Part shown: piece by piece, positions 23,276 to 34,554 of the stretch
Layout of the letters: the number at the start of each line of letters is the position of its first letter
Position numbering within the stretch: position 1 is the stretch's first letter
Assembly: GCA_038503035.1 (NCBI GenBank)
Contig: JAVSML010001153.1
Span: forward strand, 868,001 to 932,000
Length of the DNA stretch: 64,000 nt
Direction of reading: 5' to 3'
Origin: Crocodylus rhombifer
Lineage: Eukaryota > Chordata > Crocodylia > Crocodylidae
Made by a program: the position numbers and the translations under genes
The notes under the pieces: generated by a model
The model's database searches: none
Seen by the model: the letters and a program-made list of their open reading frames with translations, nothing else
What the model was told of the DNA's origin: nothing

Positions 23276-24494
23276 TGGATTCAGTTTGAGCTTTGACCTA
23301 GCTTTGTATTTCTTAATTGTTTTTGAGTCAGAGCTTTTATAAGGTCGTTGAGATAATGTCTGTGGGTAGACTTACGTTCAAAAATGTCCCTGAACAGCTA
23401 AGAACCAGCCCACTGAATATTTGGATGTATTTTCACATCTGTAGACTACATGAACCTGATAAGCTCTTTGTTTGCATAAAGATGTCCTAGCTAGATCCTA
23501 ATGGCTGATACTAGATGTGCAGAGGCAACTGACTTATTTGATTTCCAATAGACTTGTCACCAAGTCACTGCTTCATCCCTTAAAGGGTGTGATCATCTCG
23601 GTGACATGTGCCAACAGCATCCCAAATAGAGATGGCCTCTGCATGTTCTTCCCCATGATCAGATTCTTCTCATCCTCACTATATCTTGCCCACCACGACA
23701 TAGTTGGAAAACACCAGGAGGAATTTTTCAGTCTGGGAACAGTCCTGACTTACAAATTGTAACATGGTTTACACTGCTGCCCCTTTTCTTGGTTGCAGGA
23801 AGCTGGTTTGAATATTGGGTCTTAAGGGCCCTGAATGGAGGTTCCTTCAACCCCTACACTCCCACCTCAAGCCTCCAGATGTTCTTTATAGTCTTAAACT
23901 CCTGCAAGGATATTCATTCATACACATTCAGGATATATAATCTTATCCGTGCCTGAGCTCCTCACTGGAGACACTGGACTTTGCTCCTGGAATATCTAAT
24001 AGTCAATTCTGTGTGAGCATAAGAAATGGGGAGCCTCTCACCAGTCCAAGGGTCAGGTTCCTCCATCTTCTGCTCCCAGCTGTACCTCAGTTCTGGGGTC
24101 TCCTTGTATTTCCCTGCCAGCTCTCTGGTCCAGTCAGGGTCTGCATCCGTAGAGCAGCTGGAGCGCATCATCCCTGCTGGTTCACTCTGTCACAAGACTC
24201 CTGAGGAGGAGTTGCAATGGAGAGGACCACACCAACATCCCCCTCACCCATACCAAAAAAAATAAAATAAAGAGCTTTTTGGTTTGTTTGCTTGCTAATG
24301 GCCTTTGGCTGTGAACAATTGTTTCCTGTTGTACTGGGTAGTGCTTTTATAAATAAATAAATATATTTTCTCAGGTACAACATCCACTTCTCCCACTACA
24401 AACTAGCTGCTGAGTACACAAGTGAGGAAATATGGTGGCATCAGCTTCTGCCACTTAAGCTTTGGCTGGTTCAGAGCACAAGAGATTATTTTAG
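23276..24494. other. No gene recognised
   Basis: No domain in any frame; the overlapping plus and minus frames at 23962-24265 are chance. Confidence 0.5.
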
Positions 24495-25990
24495 CATCAT
24501 GGTATCATAGTGCTTAGGGTCAGAAGGGACCTAAACAGATCATCAGGTCCGACTTCCTGCCCCAGGCAGGAATGGGTGCTGGGGTCATATCACCCCAGCC
24601 AAATATCTGTCCAGCCTCCTCTTGAAGACCCGCTAGGTAGGAGAGAGCACCGCCTCCCTTGGGAGCCCATTCCAGAGCCTGGCAGCTCTAAACTGTAAAG
24701 TCATGTCTCCTGATGTCCAGCCTGAACCTTCTCTCTAACAATTTGTGGCCGTTATTCCTAGTAACCTCGGGTGGTGACCAGGAGAACAAAGCCTCCCCCA
24801 GTTCTCCCCCTAGTGAGTTTGTAAATGGCCACCAGATCCCCTCTCAGACTTCTCTTGTGGCGGCTGAATAGGTTCAGGCCCTTTAGCCTCTCTTCATATG
24901 GTCTGTCCTGCTGCCCCTTGACCATGCAAGTAGCCCTCTTCTGGACCCTCTCAATGCTAGCCACATTCCCCTTGAAGTGCGGTGCCCAGAACTGGATGCA
25001 GTACTTCAACTGTGACCTGACCACTGCTACGTAGAAGAGAAGGATCACCTCCCTGGACCTGCTTGTGATGTATCTGTAGATGCACGACAAGGTGAGGTTA
25101 GCCTTGCTGGCTGCTTCCTTGCATTGGCGGCTTCCATTCATCCTGGAGTCAACAATGACTCCAAGATCGCTTTCTGCCACTGTGTTAACAAGAACGGTGT
25201 TCCCCAGCCTATAGGTGTGTTGCTGGTTCCTTCTCCCTCATGCAGTACCCTGTACTTGTCTGCATTGAATTCCATCCTATTCTCATCTGCCCACCTCTGT
25301 AAACTGTCTCAATCTAGCTGGATTCTATCTCTTCCCTCCAGTGTGCCCACCTCACCCCACATCTTGGTGTCATCAGTGAATTTGGAAAGTGTGCTTTCCA
25401 CACCCACATCCAGATCGCTGCTAAAGATGTTGAACAGTAAAGGCCCCGGGGCCAAGCCCTGGGGGACTCCACTGCCCACATCCCTCCAGGTTGAAAACAG
25501 CCTGTCCACCACCACTCTGGGTGTGACCATCTAGCCAATTTGCCACCTATCTGACTGTGTAGGCATCAATGCCACAGTCACCAAGTTTTTTTAAGAGAAC
25601 GTGGTGGGAAACCATGTCAAAGGCCTTCTTAAAGTCCAGGAAGACTACATCCACCCCAACACCCTCATCCAGGGACTTTGTGACCTGATCATAAAAAGAA
25701 ACCAGGTTAGTTAGGCAGGACCTGCCCTCAATGAACCCATGTTGGTTGCCCCTGAGCATTACCTCCCCTGCTGGGCCATTGCAGACGTGCTCCTTGATAA
25801 TTTTCTCAAAGGTCTTCCCAAGGACCGAGGTAAGACTGACTAGCCTATAATTGCTGGGGTCCTCATTTCTCCCATTCTTGTAAATGGGGACCACGTTGGC
25901 TCTTTTCCAATCCTCTGGTACCTGACCAGTGCCCCACAAGCGCTCATAGAGCTGTGCCAGGGGCTCCACTATGACCCCCGCCAATGGTCC
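24495..25990 (-). pseudogene. CR1 LINE copy, RT domain to 3' end, frameshifted
   Basis: Read on the minus strand, the 5' side begins near 25984 with LAQLYERLWGTGQVPEDWK, then [38 protein letters not shown] and [19 protein letters not shown]. After a frameshift come SGVPQGLAPGPLLFN and the catalytic box FTDDTKMWGE, so both aspartates remain. Then follow ESDLGVIVDSRMN, AVVRSQLKYCIQFWAPHFK and [13 protein letters not shown]. The 3' UTR (about 24500-24750) includes the antisense of a typical CR1 end (ggtatcatagtgcttagggt). It is 5'-truncated, as is normal for CR1. At least two frameshifts inactivate it. Its sequence is close to the fragment at 15.3-16.4 kb, so both belong to one subfamily. Confidence 0.9.
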
Positions 25991-26823
25991 ACCAGGAGCA
26001 AAACAGTGGTCCAGCTCAGCTCCATAGCTGATGTGCTACTCAGTTACTTCCTACAAGGAAAGATATTTTTCTTGCACTTTGCTTTTCAAGAACAAGGTGC
26101 TTATCTTATTCTGAAGAATATAGGAAAATACAGTATATAAATTATGAATTGGATGATTAAACCAGGGTTATATGATTTTTTGCCTAAATGTGTTTTTGGA
26201 ATTTTAAATGTAACAAGCTCTGTCATTTTGAATTGAATTACATTGGAATATTTCGTGTTGCACTATGTGGTGGGGGAGGGAAGAAACTGATTTTCACCTA
26301 GCTATGGGTACCTTAATTAGTATCAGACCTATCATCTCACTCTTAGTTTCAACCTGGGTGTGATTTGACCTTCCCTATGTCATCCATTTGGCCATATTCC
26401 TATGTATATCGATTGGCAGTTTGGTTGAGAGTGATACATAACTTTGGGGGCTGCTGGCTAAATAAAATTGTTGCTTTCTCTAGTTTTTATACTTAGCTGT
26501 TAAGGAATTGTTGGTTTATTTGATATAGTTTAATAGGCAGTGTAAGTGATTAATGAGTTGATAGTAACTCATTTTCTTTGAATTAGATTCTCTAGGTGTA
26601 TTTATTTTACTTTAGACTATCACTTATGTAGTTTAGTTAATAAAATATACATAACTGAAAACATATGATGCTCAGATGCTTTCTTCAGATATAGGAGTGT
26701 CTGACCTAGCATGTCCTGGAGTAAAGAAAGAATGCAATGTTGTGATCCACTTGTAGAAACATACTTGTCGTCCATAGGACCGCACTATAGTTTTCCCATA
26801 ATTACTGTGCAAACTGTCCACAT
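25991..26823. other. No gene recognised
   Basis: AT-rich sequence without frames over 60 codons. Confidence 0.6.
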
Positions 26824-27145
26824 CACAGGTGTAGCTGGGCAGTTCTGCACCCTGGGTGACAGTGGCATATGAAGAGAGATAAGTGTCTGCGTTAATCTGA
26901 AGTCAGGAAGAAGGCAGGGTAGATTTGCATCTTATAGACTAAATAAATCATAGATGTATAGTGTAAGCTTTCTTAAGTAGGGGGTTTAATTCACCAGATG
27001 CTATGAAGTGGTTTAAAGGACAGTGGCAGTGCCCAGGTCACCACTGCCAGGGGCAGCACCAGGACAGCTACTATTTTTGCACCCTGTCCTAAGTCAGCAC
27101 CCAGGACTTCTTCCCATTTCCACCCCCTGTTAGTTACCCTACTAG
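26824..27145. mobile_element. hAT-type element, likely with a nested repeat
   Basis: The left end cacaggtgtagctgggcag and the right end gttagttaccctactag form a weak inverted pair of the common ggcgtaact-type. The flanks gtccacat (26816-26823) and gtccaata (27146-27153) are similar. The middle (about 26890-27000: atcttatagactaaataaat, ttaattcaccagatgc) looks like a separate dispersed repeat inserted in it. Confidence 0.45.
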
Positions 27146-27194
27146 GTCCAATAGTAACATTACTGGCTTTTGAAAGAAAGCTGACTTGAACACT

Positions 27195-27616
27195 GGGGTT
27201 GTATGCAAATGAGGGCGCATGTGCAGGTTGCCGCACTCCTAATTAGCAGCACATTGGGTTGGGGTTTTTTTTTTACACTGCGAGATCCTGGTGTAAAGAA
27301 ACCCTGCGCCATAAAAAAGTGGTGCAGAACACATGGTGGCAGCGTGTGCTTCCCGACACCAGTGCCTGTCTGGCCAAAGCCACACTCTGGCTGCCAGCCA
27401 GGCTCCACGCACCCAGATCATCACTGCTGGAGCCCCAGGAGGCCACCAGGACCCCAGGTAAGGCTGCTGGGGCCAGCCTGGGTACTAGCCCCGCCTCCCC
27501 TACCCCACCTGAGGCAACTTGCCGCTTGCCAGAGCATGCATGCAGGAGTGTTCCCTGGAGACAATTAGCAATTTGTCCCTGGGAATGCATGTTCCAGCTT
27601 GTCTGGACATACCCTG
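27195..27616. mobile_element. Non-autonomous element, same family as 10570-11060
   Basis: The ends ctggggttgtatgcaaatg and cttgtctggacataccctg are inverted with mismatches. The interior shares gccacactctggctgcc, caggaggccaccaggacccc and aacttgccgcttgccagagc-like blocks with the copies at 10.8 and 19.6 kb. The frames of 105-124 codons overlap on both strands and are not genes. Confidence 0.6.
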
Positions 27617-29382
27617 ATAGTTTATTTCATTAAAAAAATGGTTTCTAAAATCTTTGAGGGCTTAGAGTAGATGCCAACCAATTCCCCATAAATTTGTAAT
27701 CTTTATGCTTGTTTAAAGCAGAGTCTCTCCTTGTGTTCTCCTTATTTCCCTCTATAGTGATCATTACTATGAACTTGATATTTAAAGAAGATCAAGTCCT
27801 ATACGATTCCTACAGTGTAGTCCTACAAGTACAAAAAGTTGTGATGTAAACTTATTCCACTCAGTTTAATCTTGCATCCTACTTATGTGCCCCATTATCA
27901 TGTAGAAGTTAATGTTTGATCCCTTTTGTATTCATAACTCCCACTGGGGAGAGTGAGAGTTTTTGTGGAAAAAAAAGTAGAGGATTAGGCTCTGCTAGCT
28001 CATTAAAAGTCACTGAAAAGATTTGTTCAAGGTGAAATATCGAAACAATATTGTTTCAAACTTGAAATAGTAGCAGTGATCCTGCAGCCCTAAGTAATGT
28101 GTTTATATACTGCATGCAGAGTAAGGCTTAGCTGTACTAACACTCTTGTGAAAAGAAAATCCTGCTAAAATTAAATAAGCAGTGAAGATAGGTGAGTGGT
28201 GATTTTATGAAGTAAACATCGATTGAGGAAAGAAGGGAAAACAGCAGGACTCTGCATGAAGCAAATTAATTCATGCTGGAGTTTTATGCTCCTGAAGAAA
28301 TTAAATTGCCCACTTCCTAATCAGCACAGCTCCCCAGCACGTCAATTCTTTCATTCATATTCCCTCTCTCTCATTTTAAATATCATTTGTTCTTCGTGAA
28401 AGCACCATAATTTATTTTTCCTATATTTTAAAAATCTTTTTATAATTAATCTATATGAGACTGTATTTCCATGTATTGCTTTGAGGAATCCAGCATACAG
28501 GCACTTTTAGTTGCTCTTTTTCTTTTTGAGAAATTAGCCCCTTTTCTGCAGTTAGTTGCTTTATTTCTTCAGTCTTTTCACTTCATAAAGGTAAGTTATA
28601 GGGCAATGTCACTGCTGCATCTATCAAGTATGATACCATTTTATTTTTCTTGTGGGATAAAGTATCAACATACTATCTACATAGTATGTGCTGCTTGCCA
28701 AGACCCTCAGGGTTAGCACTAGATTTGAAACCAAACTTCTGATTCATCATGAAACTTCACGGGGAGAGGCATAGAGGGATTTGAACTTTGCAGGGCTTCT
28801 TTGTGGGCAGGTCTGAGCCAGAATACCAAGTCAAATACTTTTTGATTTGGACAAGTTTTGGAATGCAACACAAGCTCTAAAATTAGCAACTTACCACTCA
28901 TGAATATATAAAAAAATATTGTGACTGGAGCTATTACATATTATTTTCCCTTAGCCAGTTGAGTCCAGACATATGGAAGCCAAATGTGCAAAATGAAGTC
29001 TGTTGTTTGAAAATGGGAGTGACAAGCACAGAGAAAAAATGCAAATACCCATTATAAACTATAAAGAGCCTTTGGGATAAATCACAGAACTTCGCAAATG
29101 ATATCAGTGGTGGAAAGGCTATGAGCTAAAATACAAACATTATGCTGTACATAGTCTTTCAATCTGTCTTGTTGTTAAGCATTCTCAAAATAAACCCTGT
29201 TATGCATACATTCAGCTTCCTTGCATAAATTTCTCTGAAAATTATTCACTATTTATAGCCCCAAAACTTGTTGTGACACAGAGTAACAAATCTTTCTGTA
29301 TACAACAGATACTATTTAGTGATGTAACACAGCAATGGGACATAGGAAGTGATTCTGGTGACTTCCCTATTACAGATTCCTA
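27617..29382. other. No gene recognised
   Basis: AT-rich sequence. The frame at 28471-28716 (81 codons, Leu/Phe-rich) has no family match I can see. Confidence 0.55.
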
Positions 29383-29488
29383 TTCAGGAAAGCATTTTAG
29401 CAGACACTCCAGTGTAAGCATGTGTTTAAGTTTGTGCTGATTAGGGATGAACTTAAACATACACTTTAAATGCGTTGTTGAATTAGGG
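29383..29488. mobile_element. Short palindromic MITE
   Basis: The arms attcaggaaagcattttag and gttgttgaattaggg, with gtgtttaagtt opposite aacttaaacatac nearer the centre, form an imperfect palindrome of about 100 bp around gtgctgattagggatg. Confidence 0.55.
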
Positions 29489-30474
29489 CCAATGTTCTGT
29501 CAACAAACTAACCCCTATGATGCTGGGCAGGAATGCAATCCTAATGCAGAACTCATGATTGATGCAACTTATGTGATGTACACTACACGAAATGTGTCAC
29601 TTTGAGCTGAAATCAGCTCACTAGATATATCTTTCTCAATATGAGCCCTAGTGTGATCTGGCCTCAAGCCCAAACACAGGGTTTCAGTTTAAAAGCTTAT
29701 CCAGATTGGCCTCTGAGCAGCTCATCTCTCATAATAAAGTACAGATGTGGAATCATCCATTAGTCCAGAGGGGTGTTTCTTCTGGGATGGGGTTGGGATA
29801 CGTTATGGGGCATTATGGGAATGCTTTTCTCTGGATTACCAGATAATAAGTTTCCAGGACTGTGAGGATGGTTCTCCTCACATCTTTCATTTATACTACA
29901 TTCCTTTTAAAATTTTGCATGACTAGCCATAAAGTGTCACTCTGATCAATGGAACATACAGCTCCAAAGATTAAGTGCTCCTAGTAAATGACCTAGTAAA
30001 CATCTAATGACTAAGTTGGAAATTCTCTGCGATGTATTCCAACTAATGTTTACGCAAGAGACTTCTGTGAGGGGCTCTACTGATGTTTGCATTATGTCTT
30101 CAAGCTGCTCCACTTCAACCCATTTCTTCATGTAAACCTTGTTGTTTTTCTCAGTGAAGAAAAAAACCTTCCTTGTTTTCTCCTTTTCTGCAAAAGAATA
30201 AATGAAACTTCAAATTTTGCAGTCCAGCTATACGGTACCACTCTACTTTATTCTACTTCTGAGCACCTAACATATGAATGGATCTAACTCCCTACATTCC
30301 TATTATTCATAACAAGCTGAGGCTCGCTTCAGGTAGTATTTTCTTTTATTCCAACAGCTAAAATAAAAGATCAAATGATCAAATTTATATTTAACACAGT
30401 CAAAATGATTTGACAAGTATTATGGAAGCCTTCTGCTTCTGGTTTTGATCCTAGCAGAGGGAGAGAGATACAAG
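29489..30474. other. No gene recognised
   Basis: AT-rich sequence with only short frames. Confidence 0.55.
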
Positions 30475-31510
30475 TGTGATGGGCTAGCTGGCAGTGACCT
30501 AGCCTAGGGGTTTTGAAGGGGTAAAAGATGATTGGAGGACTTGGGATTCCCTTTCCTCACCAATCAGGCCCCAGAGACTCACCCTCTGTGTCCCCTGATT
30601 GGCCTCTTGGGTCACTTGGAGGGGGATAAAAGGGGCAGCGCGGCTGACTCAGGAGAGACCAGTTGGGGACCACAAGGAAGGAGATTCAAAGAGCTAGCCA
30701 GAGCTGGGCCAGCGGGGTGGAAGCAGTTGCTCCAGAAGAGCCTGAAGGAGCAGGACCTGCAGGCAGCAGTGGGACCTTCATCAGCGTGGCTTGCAGCTGG
30801 CAGGAGAGGCTCCCTGCTGGGCTCCAGGAAGGATCTGAGCAGCAACCTGAGAGGTTCCCAGCTCTGCTTCTAGCTCCTCCAATCAGAGGCCAGGCAGCTT
30901 GACATGAAGCCAGGGCTCCTGGAAGGTCAAGACCCCTAGCAGGTTGGAGCAGTGCCAGCCCTTGTGGTTGTATGAAAAAGTTCCTGCTTACCATGTAGGA
31001 CATCTGAGTTCAAGTCCCTGATTTAGTGACTTGGAGTGAGTGAGCTAATAGGGAGAAAATTCCTCTTGCAGAGGAAAGGGGCCATTGTGTTTTCCCCCCC
31101 TCCAGGTACCTAGGCCCGATATTCCTTGTCATTTGACATTGGTATTTTGGGCCTTTTATATTTCCAGTAATACCAACCAGTATTGTTTGTTCTGCTGTTC
31201 ATGTTTTACATTTTGGTTAACCCTGTCTTTTGTCAACCAGATGAATATGTCTAAGATTGCAAGTGTCTAACCTTTGTTGAATCCTGCCCCTTTGGGGCAT
31301 TGTAGTGTCCCCTATACCCCCTGGTTTATACTGGTTATGTCACCGGTATTGTTGTCTCATTAAAAGGTATATGGTTAAGTCCCCATTGGTGGTCTGGCTC
31401 TGCTCTATAGGGGGAGGAGAGTCCCTATACCTCCCACAGCACTTGTGCACCTGCTTTGATCCCTTCAATTGGAGAGGGGGTACCTCTTGGAGTACCGCCC
31501 GGGTTACACA
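30475..31510 (+). mobile_element. Possible solo LTR of a retrovirus-like element
   Basis: The block starts tgtgatgggctagctggcag and ends ggagtaccgcccgggttaca plus ca, fitting the TG...CA rule for long terminal repeats. It has a promoter-like region about 85-160 bp in, an attaaa at about 31357-31362 that could serve as a polyadenylation signal, and sharply different composition from its flanks. I saw no second copy, internal genes or clear target duplication, so it would be a solo LTR. The long distance from promoter to end (over 850 bp) is atypical. Alternative: an unrelated GC-rich repeat. The frames at 30532-30873 and 30612-31003 overlap on both strands. Confidence 0.4.
30560..30633 (+). 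promoter_or_regulatory. Promoter-like cluster: two CCAAT boxes and a TATA-like box
   Basis: CCAAT at 30560-30564, its complement ATTGG at 30598-30602 and ataaaagg at 30626-30633, with about 23 bp between the second box and the TATA-like box. Spacing and order suit a polymerase II promoter, as in an LTR U3 region. Whether it is active is unknown. Confidence 0.45.
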
Positions 31511-32409
31511 TGCTTCTTTCATTAGTAGAGCTGTGCTGAATCAAAACTTGCTTAGAGTACCTTGCAGTTCTCTAAAGTAAGAAAAAAGTAGACTTGGCAT
31601 AGCGAGTTAAAGTATCTTACTATTGCCATGGTAAAAAAAAGTGCTGATTCTTTGTCCATCTAAGCTCAAGTGATCTTTTCAGGCCAGTTCTCATGAATGT
31701 TGTCCAGTGCCTGCCCATATCTTTCTCTCACATCTTTGAAGTGGATCTGACAATCTTCTGTTGCTCTGGATGGGATATTTAATGTCCACAATGACAGACT
31801 TGCTAGATTCCTGTTCCTACCAGAGCGCATTGTGTCTCTGAGAATTTTTAAAGCGTGTCAGATTTCACACTCTGGGATTTCCCATCAGATATGACATTTT
31901 ATGGACTGATAGCTGCTTGGCCCAGCCCCGTGCTCCTGCCTCCCCATTCTGGGCCCCTCTGGTCCTGACCCCAGTGCACCATTGTGGAACCCATGCTCCT
32001 GCCCAGCTGTCACTGAGCTCTGCATGCCTGCTTGCTGCCCCTTCCCTACCCCCTCCTGCCACTTGCACAACTTCCCTGCCTGTGACTGCTGCTGCTCCTC
32101 TCCGCCCTGGCACCATGTGGCTTCTGGCTGCAGTGCCAGGGCCACAGCATCCAACTCGGCCCAACCCTGAGGACTGGGGTGATTGCCTGCCGTTTTCCCC
32201 TGCCTTCCCCCCCGCCTCCCCCACGCTTCTTATCTGAATCTGCCTCTGGCATAGGTAGGCAGTAACAGGCCCAAGGGCCCAGGCCAGAAACCTCTGCTTG
32301 GCACAGGGCTTCTGGCTGGGCAAGGTGGGCAGAGCAGGGGGGCAAGGCCAGTCCCTCTACCCCCAGGCCATAAACTTCTGCTCACCAGTTTCCCCTGGGT
32401 CCTACTGCC
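31511..32409. other. GC-rich non-coding stretch
   Basis: The 152-codon minus frame at 31865-32323 overlaps a 106-codon plus frame over the same GC-rich sequence; neither has a domain. The 3' part (from about 32230) probably belongs to the hAT-type element whose right end lies at 32535. Confidence 0.45.
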
Positions 32410-32535
32410 CCTGGTAGCAGGCAGCCGGGGGAAGATAAATATTAATTTTCTAAACTGTTTAAGGGGTCCAGTTGGCTGGCTAGAATGGCCTGGCAAGCCG
32501 GATGCAACCCACAGGCTGTATTTTTCCCACTCCTG
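32410..32535. mobile_element. Right end of a hAT-type MITE
   Basis: gataaatattaattttctaa at about 32434, then tagaatggcctggcaagccg and tttttcccactcctg, match the right half of the element at 8945-9132 in order. The left end could lie near 32330 or further upstream and is not resolved. Confidence 0.65.
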
Positions 32536-32675
32536 CTCTAAGATGTGTATACCAATAATGAACCAAACTCACATTCAGTTTTCAGTTGGCAAGAAGGCAA
32601 GGGGCACTAGAGTACACCTGCCAGCCATTGCCAAGCCCAGCTGAGTGGTGGCCATCCCTGATTGCCTGCCCAGTA

Positions 32676-34475
32676 CATAGATTTCATAGACATTAGGGCT
32701 GGAAGTGACCACAGAAGATCATCAAGTCCAGCCCCCCACCCAAAGAGCAGGAAGTCAGCTGGAGTCATAGGATCCCAGCAAGATAAGCATCCAATTTCCG
32801 CTTGAAGGTGTTCAGTGTAGGTGCTTGAACCACCTCCAATGGCAGGCTGTTCCTGACCTTGGGGGCTTGGACAGTAAAGAAATTCTTCCTTATGTCCAGC
32901 CTGCAATGGTCTTGTAGTAGTTTATGACCCTTCGACCTTGTCATCCCTTGGGGTGCTCTGGTGAACAAACATTCCCCCAGATATTGGTGATCACCCCTGA
33001 TAAACTTCTAGGTGGCCATCAGATCACTCCCAAGCCTACAATTTTCCAGGCTGAACAGCCCCATGGCTCTCAGCCTGTTGTTGTAAGGTCTGTTTTCCTG
33101 ACCTCTGATCATGCGCATCATGAGTCTCTGGACTCCCAAGTTTCTCCACATCCTTTTTGAATTGTGGAGCCCAAAACTAGATGCAGTACTCCAGCTGTGG
33201 CCTCACCAAGGCTGAGTACAATGGGAGAATGATGTCCTGGGATTTTCTTGAGAAACATCTATGGATGCAAGCCAGCATTTTGGTTGCTTTACTAGCCGCA
33301 GCATTGCATTGCAGGCTCATGTTCATCTTGTGGTCAATGATGACCCCCAAGTCTCTTTCTTCCGTAGTGCTAGCCAGCATAGCACTGCCGAGCCTATAAG
33401 GATGCTGAAGGTTTTTCTTCCCAACCTTACATTTTTCAGTGTTAAACACCATCAGGTTCTTGTCCACCCATTTGCTGAGCTTGTCCAGGTCAGCCTGGAT
33501 CACCTGCCTGTCTTCTGGTATGGATGCTTTGCCCCAAAGTTTGATGTCATCAGCGAACTTGGCCAGTCCACTCCTGACTCCAATGTCCACATCATTAATG
33601 AAGATGTTGAAAAATATGGGTCCAAGGACAGAGCCTTCGGGGACCCCACTGGTCACAGGACACAATGATGATTGACTTCCATCTATTACTACCCTCTGGA
33701 TCTGACTGTGGAGCCAATTTCCCAGCCAGCGGATCATGGTGGACCCAAGGCCACAATTGGCCAGTTTCGCCAAGAGGTGATCATGGGATACCAGATCGAA
33801 GGCTTTTTTGAAGTCAAGATATATGACATCAATCTCTTCTTCCTTGTCCAGATGATAGGTCTACCTGGTCATAGTAGGAAATGAGATTGGTCAAGCAAGA
33901 CCTACCCGCAACAAACCCGTGCTGGCTATCCCTTAGGATGTTGGCATCGGCCAGTCCATTAAGGATGGCTTCTTTTTAATAAAGTATTCTAAGATCTTCC
34001 CCAGTATAGGCCCAGGCTGATGGGCCTATAGTTCGCCGGATCCACTTTCCTCCCTTTCTTGAAGATAGGCACCACATTGGCCTTCTTCCAGTCTTCTGTC
34101 ACTACACCAGAGTGCCAGGAGTTTTCAAAGATCTGTGCCAGAGGCTGGGCTATGATGCTCGCCAGCTCCTTGAGTACCCTGGGGTGTAGATTGTCAGGGC
34201 CGGCTGACTTGAAGGTATCCAGCTTCTCAAGGTGTTCCTTCACGAGGTCAGCATTAATGGAGGGCAGGGGATCTCCCTCCCCCGGACTGTCCCCAACCTC
34301 CTTCTGTCCCCCTGTGTGAAGGAAGGAGCCCCTGTCCCAGTGATGGCCCCTGCAGCTTGGTATCTGCCAATGTGGGGGAGCCCCACCCAGCCCAGGTTCC
34401 TCCTGAGTCCTGGTCTGATGGGGGGCTGGGAAGGTTAATTCTCCTCCCTCCGATGGCTGGGCCAGTGTGAATCAC
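32676..34475 (-). pseudogene. CR1 LINE copy, linker and RT to 3' end, minus strand
   Basis: Minus-strand reading from about 34256 gives MKEHLEKLDTFKSAGPDNLH, PLAQIFENSWHSGVVTEDWK and [10 protein letters not shown]. After a frameshift region it continues with LGSTMIRWLGNWL, SGVPEGSVLGPIFFNIFIND and the catalytic box FADDIKLWGKAS with both aspartates kept, then ERDLGVIIDHKMN and LYSALVRPQLEYCI. The C-terminal part (RLDIRKNFFTVQAPK, APTLNTFKRKLDAYLAGIL) is at 32765-32968, and the CR1 3' UTR ends near 32676 (atttcatagacattagggct). KCKV is followed directly by GKKNLQ, a 3-residue deletion shared with the copy at 44 kb. Upstream of 34330 the match is weaker and the border with the next CR1 is uncertain. 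Confidence 0.88.
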
Positions 34476-34554
34476 TGATGTGAGGGAAAGGAGGGAAGCA
34501 GTCCCTGGGGCCAGGCCAGCCCCAAGCAGGCATCTAAAAAGGGGGAGGAGGATG

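Noticed and set aside
31865..32323. 152-codon minus-strand open frame
   Set aside because: GC-rich sequence with overlapping frames on both strands and no domain; next to a hAT-type end.
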